Assembly (NCBI GenBank): GCA_035942035.1
Contig: DASZDK010000094.1
Span: 1 to 23,434, forward strand
Length of the DNA: 23,434 nt
From: JAHWJR01 sp035942035
Lineage (GTDB): Bacteria > Actinomycetota > Acidimicrobiia > Acidimicrobiales > CADCSY01
Reading direction: 5' to 3'
Positions 20,505 through 23,434 of the stretch are shown here, in pieces. A program made the position numbers and the translations under genes. Every line of letters starts with the position of its first letter. Positions within the stretch are counted from its first letter, which is position 1. The notes beneath the pieces are model-generated. The model was not told the DNA's origin. It did no database searches and saw only the letters and a program-made list of their open reading frames with translations.

Positions 20505-21115
20505 CGAGGGGACGTCTCCTGGTCCTCGAAGGAGGAGAGGGGTGCGGCAAGTCGACGCAGGCCTCGATCCTCGCCGACCGCCTCGGGGCGGTGCTGACCC
20601 GGGAGCCGGGGGCCACCGAGGTGGGCGAGCGCATCCGTGCCCTGGTGCTCGATCCGGCGTCGGCCGATCTCGACGCCCGGGCGGAGGCCCTGTTGCTGGC
20701 CGCCGCCCGGGCCCAGCACGTGGCCGAGGTCATCCGCCCCGCCCTCGAGGAAGGTCGCCATGTGGTGAGCGACCGCTTCACCGGGTCGCTGCTGGCCTAC
20801 CAGGGCTACGGGCGGGGCCTGCCGCTCGACGACTTGCGCTCGCTGTCGGACTTCGCCACCGGCGGGCTCGACGCCGACCTGGTGGTGCTGCTCGACCTCC
20901 CGCCGGCGGTGGCCGCCGAGCGTCGCGGCGCCCAGCCCGACCGCATGGAGGCGGCTGGTGACGCCTTCCACGAGCGGGTGCGCCACGGCTTTGCCGCCCT
21001 GGCTGGCGCCGAGCCCGGGCGGTGGGCGGTGGTGGACGCCGGCGGGTCGCCCGGCGAGGTGGCGGAGCGGGTGTGGGCGGTCGCCGAGTCCCGCCTCCAC
21101 CTGAGCCAGCGGTGA
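20501..21115 (+). CDS. tmk: Thymidylate kinase
   Basis: A 204-residue cytosolic enzyme, the usual length for the family; phosphorylates dTMP to dTDP with ATP for DNA synthesis. P-loop EGGEGCGKST is at residues 10-19, TREPG at 33-37, the DR(F) motif at 91-93 in SDRFTGSLLAYQGYGRG, and the LID region around RRGAQPDRME. The GTG at 20501 overlaps the MFS stop by 4 bases and begins directly with the first beta-strand (RGRLLVLEGG). Its own stop overlaps the holB start by 4 bases. The tmk-holB pairing is common in bacteria. Confidence 0.95.
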   Translation: MTRGRLLVLEGGEGCGKSTQASILADRLGAVLTREPGATEVGERIRALVLDPASADLDARAEALLLAAARAQHVAEVIRPALEEGRHVVSDRFTGSLLAYQGYGRGLPLDDLRSLSDFATGGLDADLVVLLDLPPAVAAERRGAQPDRMEAAGDAFHERVRHGFAALAGAEPGRWAVVDAGGSPGEVAERVWAVAESRLHLSQR

Positions 21116-22218
21116 CCACCGAGCCGCCTGCCGCCGTCGGCGACGCCTTCACCGCCGTCGCCGGCCAGCCCGGCCTGGTGGCGGCGCTGCGGGCCGCGGC
21201 GGTGGCCCCGGTGCACGCCTATCTCCTGGCCGGCCCCGCCGGCGCGGGCACGGCAGCAGCGGCCACCGCCTTCGCCGCCGCCCTCCTGTGCCCCTCGGGT
21301 GGTTGCGGCCACTGCCGCGACTGCCGCCTGGCCCTGGCCGGCGCCCATCCCGACGCCGTCACCTTCGAGCCCGAGGGGGCATACCTGCGTCTGGTCGACG
21401 CCGAGGAGATCTCCCGCCTCGCCGCCCGCACCCCCGTCGAAGGCCGGCGCAAGGTGCTGGTGCTCACCCAGTTCCACCGGGTGCGGGAGGTCGGCCCTGC
21501 CCTGCTCAAGACCATCGAGGAGCCACCGGCCAGCACGGTGTTCGTGATCCTGGCCGACACCGTCCCCCCCGAGCTGGTCACCATCGCCTCCCGGTGCGTG
21601 CGCATCGACGTCGCCCCGCTGCCGCCCTCGACGCTGGCCGAGCTGCTGGTGTCCGACGGGGTGGCACCGGAGCAGGCCCGTACCGCGGCCGAGGCGGCAG
21701 CGGGAAGCCTCGACCGGGCCCGGCTGCTGGTGTCCGACTCCGGCCTCGCAACCCGCCGCCAGGCGTGGTCGCACCTGCCCGAACGCCTCGACGGCACCGG
21801 GGCGACGGTGGCGGTGGCGGTCTCCGAGCTGCTCGACCTGGTGGAGGCGGCGGCCGAGCCCCTGCGCCGGGCCCAGGCCGCTGCCGCCGCCGAGCTCGAG
21901 GAGCGCGTGGCGGCCTCCGGCGAGCGGGGCTCGGGGCGCTCCCGGCTGGAGGCGTCGCAACGCCGGGCCCTGCGCCGGCACCGCACCGACGAGCTGCGCT
22001 TCGGGCTGGCCACCCTTGCTCGCCGCTACCGGGACGCGCTGGTGCGGGACGACACCGACGTGGCTGCCCGGGTGGCCGCCGTCGACGCCATCAACGCCGC
22101 CGCCGAGGCCCTCACCCGCAACCCCAACGAGCCGCTGCTCCTCCAGGCGCTGTTCCTGCGCCTCCCGCCGCTCTCACCGGCACCCGCTAGCGTGACCGAG
22201 GTCCGCACGCCCGAGTAG
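21112..22218 (+). CDS. holB: DNA polymerase III subunit delta'
   Basis: About 368 residues; clamp-loader subunit of the replicative polymerase. The P-loop position reads GPAGAGTA (41-48) with no Lys, as expected for a delta' that does not bind ATP. Four Cys (C60, C65, C68, C71) form the zinc module. ALLKTIEEPP (130-139) is the conserved clamp-loader helix and SRC (160-162) supplies the arginine finger to the neighbouring ATPase subunit. The C-terminal half is Ala/Arg-rich and helical. The GTG at 21112 overlaps the tmk stop. The last 10 bases, including the TAG at 22216-22218, lie inside the tRNA-Thr gene, so the tRNA must be cut from or transcribed across the mRNA 3' end. Confidence 0.92.
   Translation: MTTEPPAAVGDAFTAVAGQPGLVAALRAAAVAPVHAYLLAGPAGAGTAAAATAFAAALLCPSGGCGHCRDCRLALAGAHPDAVTFEPEGAYLRLVDAEEISRLAARTPVEGRRKVLVLTQFHRVREVGPALLKTIEEPPASTVFVILADTVPPELVTIASRCVRIDVAPLPPSTLAELLVSDGVAPEQARTAAEAAAGSLDRARLLVSDSGLATRRQAWSHLPERLDGTGATVAVAVSELLDLVEAAAEPLRRAQAAAAAELEERVAASGERGSGRSRLEASQRRALRRHRTDELRFGLATLARRYRDALVRDDTDVAARVAAVDAINAAAEALTRNPNEPLLLQALFLRLPPLSPAPASVTEVRTPE
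22188..22193 (+). promoter_or_regulatory. Possible -10 box for tRNA-Thr inside holB
   Basis: TAGCGT lies 15 bases before the mature tRNA 5' end, giving a predicted start near 22200. No clear -35 is seen. The tRNA might instead be read from the upstream operon. Confidence 0.25.
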
Positions 22219-22284
22219 CTCAGTCGGTAGAGCGACGCTCTCGTAAAGCGTAGGTCAGGGGTTCGAATCCCCTCTCGGGCTCCA
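22209..22284 (+). tRNA. tRNA-Thr (anticodon CGT)
   Basis: A 76-base cloverleaf. The acceptor GCCCGAG (22209-22215) pairs with CTCGGGC (22274-22280); the D-arm is GCTCAGTCGGTAGAGC; the anticodon stem ACGCT/AGCGT has loop CTCGTAA with anticodon CGT, which reads ACG (Thr). The T-arm AGGGG TTCGAAT CCCCT has one stem mismatch at its base. The discriminator is T and CCA is encoded (22282-22284). The 5' ten bases overlap holB. The 3' end abuts an integrase region, so this tRNA is the likely integration site. Confidence 0.95.
22254..22284 (+). other. Candidate attachment site (att core) in the tRNA-Thr 3' end
   Basis: The T-arm to CCA segment of the tRNA, followed within 100 bases by a tyrosine integrase reading towards it, is the standard layout of an integrated element end. 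The second copy of the core would be at the far end of the element, outside this window, so the exact core cannot be defined. Confidence 0.4.
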
Positions 22285-22312
22285 GGCAGAGCTGCAGGTC
22301 ACAGCGCCTTTT
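22285..22312 (+). terminator. Hairpin with T-run after tRNA-Thr
   Basis: GGC (22285-22287) and GCTG (22291-22294) can pair with CAGC (22302-22305) and GCC (22306-22308), with an AGA bulge and a 7-base loop, followed by TTTT. It begins right after CCA and could end the tmk-holB-tRNA transcript. If the element starts at the tRNA end, the element supplies it. Confidence 0.4.
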
Positions 22313-22356
22313 CCCCACCGAGCGGCGGACCGGTCCGGAGTGCCGAATCGGCCCCG

Positions 22357-22374
22357 TGCAAACATTCTGCAAAC
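22357..22374 (+). repeat. Pair of TGCAAAC direct repeats
   Basis: TGCAAAC occurs at 22357-22363 and 22368-22374, with 11 bases from start to start, just past the integrase stop and on the tRNA side. These A-rich heptamers stand out from the G+C-rich surroundings and may be integrase or excisionase binding sites. Confidence 0.5.
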
Positions 22375-22380
22375 GGGCGC

Positions 22381-23434
22381 TCATCGGGCCTCACCGAGGG
22401 CGGCGTCGAGGGCCGCCGCCGCCTGGCTCCCCATGCCGTCGAGGACGTGCTGGTAGGTGCTCATGGTGAACGCCGGGCTGGCATGGCCGAGGCTGGCCGA
22501 GGTGATGGCCGGGTGCAGCCCCTGGGACAGCAGGGCCGTAGCTACGCCGTGGCGGGTGTCGTGGAGACGAGCGCCGGCAGGGATGCCCACCTTGGCCGCC
22601 AGCTTCTTGAAGGCGTGGGTGAACGAGTCCGGGTGGATTGGGCCGCCGTCACCCCTGTCGCACACGAGGTCGAGATCGACCCAGGCCGGACCGAGGGCCA
22701 GTCTGCGTACCAGCTGGGCGGCTCGGTGGAGGCGGAGCGGCTCGAGGGCGAAGCGCGGAAGACCGATCTCCCGGCGGGCCCGGTCGGTCTTGGGCTGGGT
22801 GAAGACCAGCTCGCCGTTGACCCGCTGAAGCCCCCTGGTCACCCGCAGCTTGCCCGTGTCGAGGTCGACGTCGGCCCAGGTGGCGCCGAGTACCTCGGAT
22901 CGCCGTGCGCCGGTGGCCACGGCCAGGAGCATGGGAGCCTCCCACAGGCCCCCACGGGCGGCGGAGACGAGATCCATGAGCTGATCGGCGGTTGGCACGT
23001 CCAGCCGGGGGCGCTCCGGCTTAGGAGGGCGGACAGCCTGCACCGGGTTGGCCACGATGAGGCCCCACGCCTGGGCGCTGCGCATGAGCCCACCGAGCAC
23101 GCCTCGGGCCTTGACCACGGTCCTCGGCGCCAGCCCCTGGGCGCTGATCTGGTCGAGGGCGTGTTGCACGTGGGCCGGCCGGATGCGGTCGAGGCGCAGG
23201 TCGCCCATCACCGGCAGCAGGTGGTCCCGGAGCAGTTGTCGGTAGGAGTAGGCCGTCCGGGGACGAATGCGGCTCTCCATGTGCTCCATCCACCGCTCGG
23301 CGAAGTCCCGCAGCGTCACCTGCTCCGGGAAGGGGTCTCCACCGGTGTCGAGGCGGGTGAGGAACTGCCGGAGCTCGGCCTCGGCCGCCTTGCGGGTGGT
23401 GAAGCCCGACTGCCAGACCTGCCGACGCTCTGGC
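22381..23434 (-). CDS. Tyrosine-family site-specific integrase, 5' end beyond the window
   Basis: 350 residues are visible and the frame stays open to the window edge. The first residues there (RRQVWQSGFTTRKAAEAELR) match the AP2-like N-terminal DNA-binding domain of phage and ICE integrases, so the GTG at 23319 is internal and the true start lies outside. A SAM-like core-binding domain follows (TLRDFAERWMEHM to ALDQI), then the catalytic domain with ATGARRSEVL (first Arg), HDTRH (near 22549-22563), LGHAS, and the nucleophile Tyr in STYQHVLD (codon 22453-22455). All expected residues are present, so it looks intact as far as seen. It probably integrates and excises the element at the adjacent tRNA-Thr. 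Confidence 0.92.
   Translation of the reverse strand, partial: PERRQVWQSGFTTRKAAEAELRQFLTRLDTGGDPFPEQVTLRDFAERWMEHMESRIRPRTAYSYRQLLRDHLLPVMGDLRLDRIRPAHVQHALDQISAQGLAPRTVVKARGVLGGLMRSAQAWGLIVANPVQAVRPPKPERPRLDVPTADQLMDLVSAARGGLWEAPMLLAVATGARRSEVLGATWADVDLDTGKLRVTRGLQRVNGELVFTQPKTDRARREIGLPRFALEPLRLHRAAQLVRRLALGPAWVDLDLVCDRGDGGPIHPDSFTHAFKKLAAKVGIPAGARLHDTRHGVATALLSQGLHPAITSASLGHASPAFTMSTYQHVLDGMGSQAAAALDAALGEAR

Noticed and set aside
22381..23319. Integrase starting at the GTG at 23319 (312 residues)
   Set aside because: The frame continues to the window edge with AP2-like N-terminal domain residues, so this start is internal and the gene is partial.

Overview
The window is very G+C-rich chromosomal DNA with dense gene packing, GTG/TTG starts, many GTGA or TGATG stop/start overlaps and several genes without a Shine-Dalgarno. 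Together with the order topA - MFS transporter - tmk - holB - tRNA, a zinc-finger-free TopA with a lysine-rich tail, and a DtxR-type regulator, this points to an actinobacterium, possibly a deep-branching one such as Acidimicrobiia. The lineage is an inference from gene content. No stretch over 300 bases lacks a gene; the longest gap is 7983-8140.

Region 1 (1-2227): the 3' end of a thioredoxin-like gene runs into an AI-2E-family membrane protein on the minus strand. Divergent from that is a hemerythrin (HHE) protein with a histone-H1-like Lys/Ala tail, closed by a perfect hairpin.

Region 2 (2246-7982): a minus-strand redox gene string. Read in transcription order it holds a membrane-anchored two-domain multicopper oxidase, a FixH/YtkA-like anchored protein, a molybdopterin oxidoreductase with an N-terminal membrane bundle, and a double-domain SagB-type nitroreductase. 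A DtxR/MntR-family regulator with an altered metal site is divergent from the oxidase and is the obvious candidate controller.

Region 3 (8141-16137): six tightly coupled plus-strand genes. They encode three glycosyltransferases (one GT28/MurG-like, two GT4), a fused permease-ATPase ABC exporter, and two tandem APH-fold kinases. The set looks like a self-contained pathway that builds, phosphorylates and exports a glycoconjugate of unknown structure. It is the best candidate for an undescribed system here.

Region 4 (16170-22284): housekeeping DNA metabolism (topoisomerase I, MFS transporter, thymidylate kinase, DNA polymerase III delta') followed by tRNA-Thr(CGT). The holB stop codon lies inside the tRNA. 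topA and the MFS gene both look leaderless.

Region 5 (22285-23434): the start of an element integrated at the tRNA-Thr 3' end. It has a hairpin, a pair of TGCAAAC repeats one helical turn apart, and a tyrosine integrase facing the tRNA that runs off the window edge.
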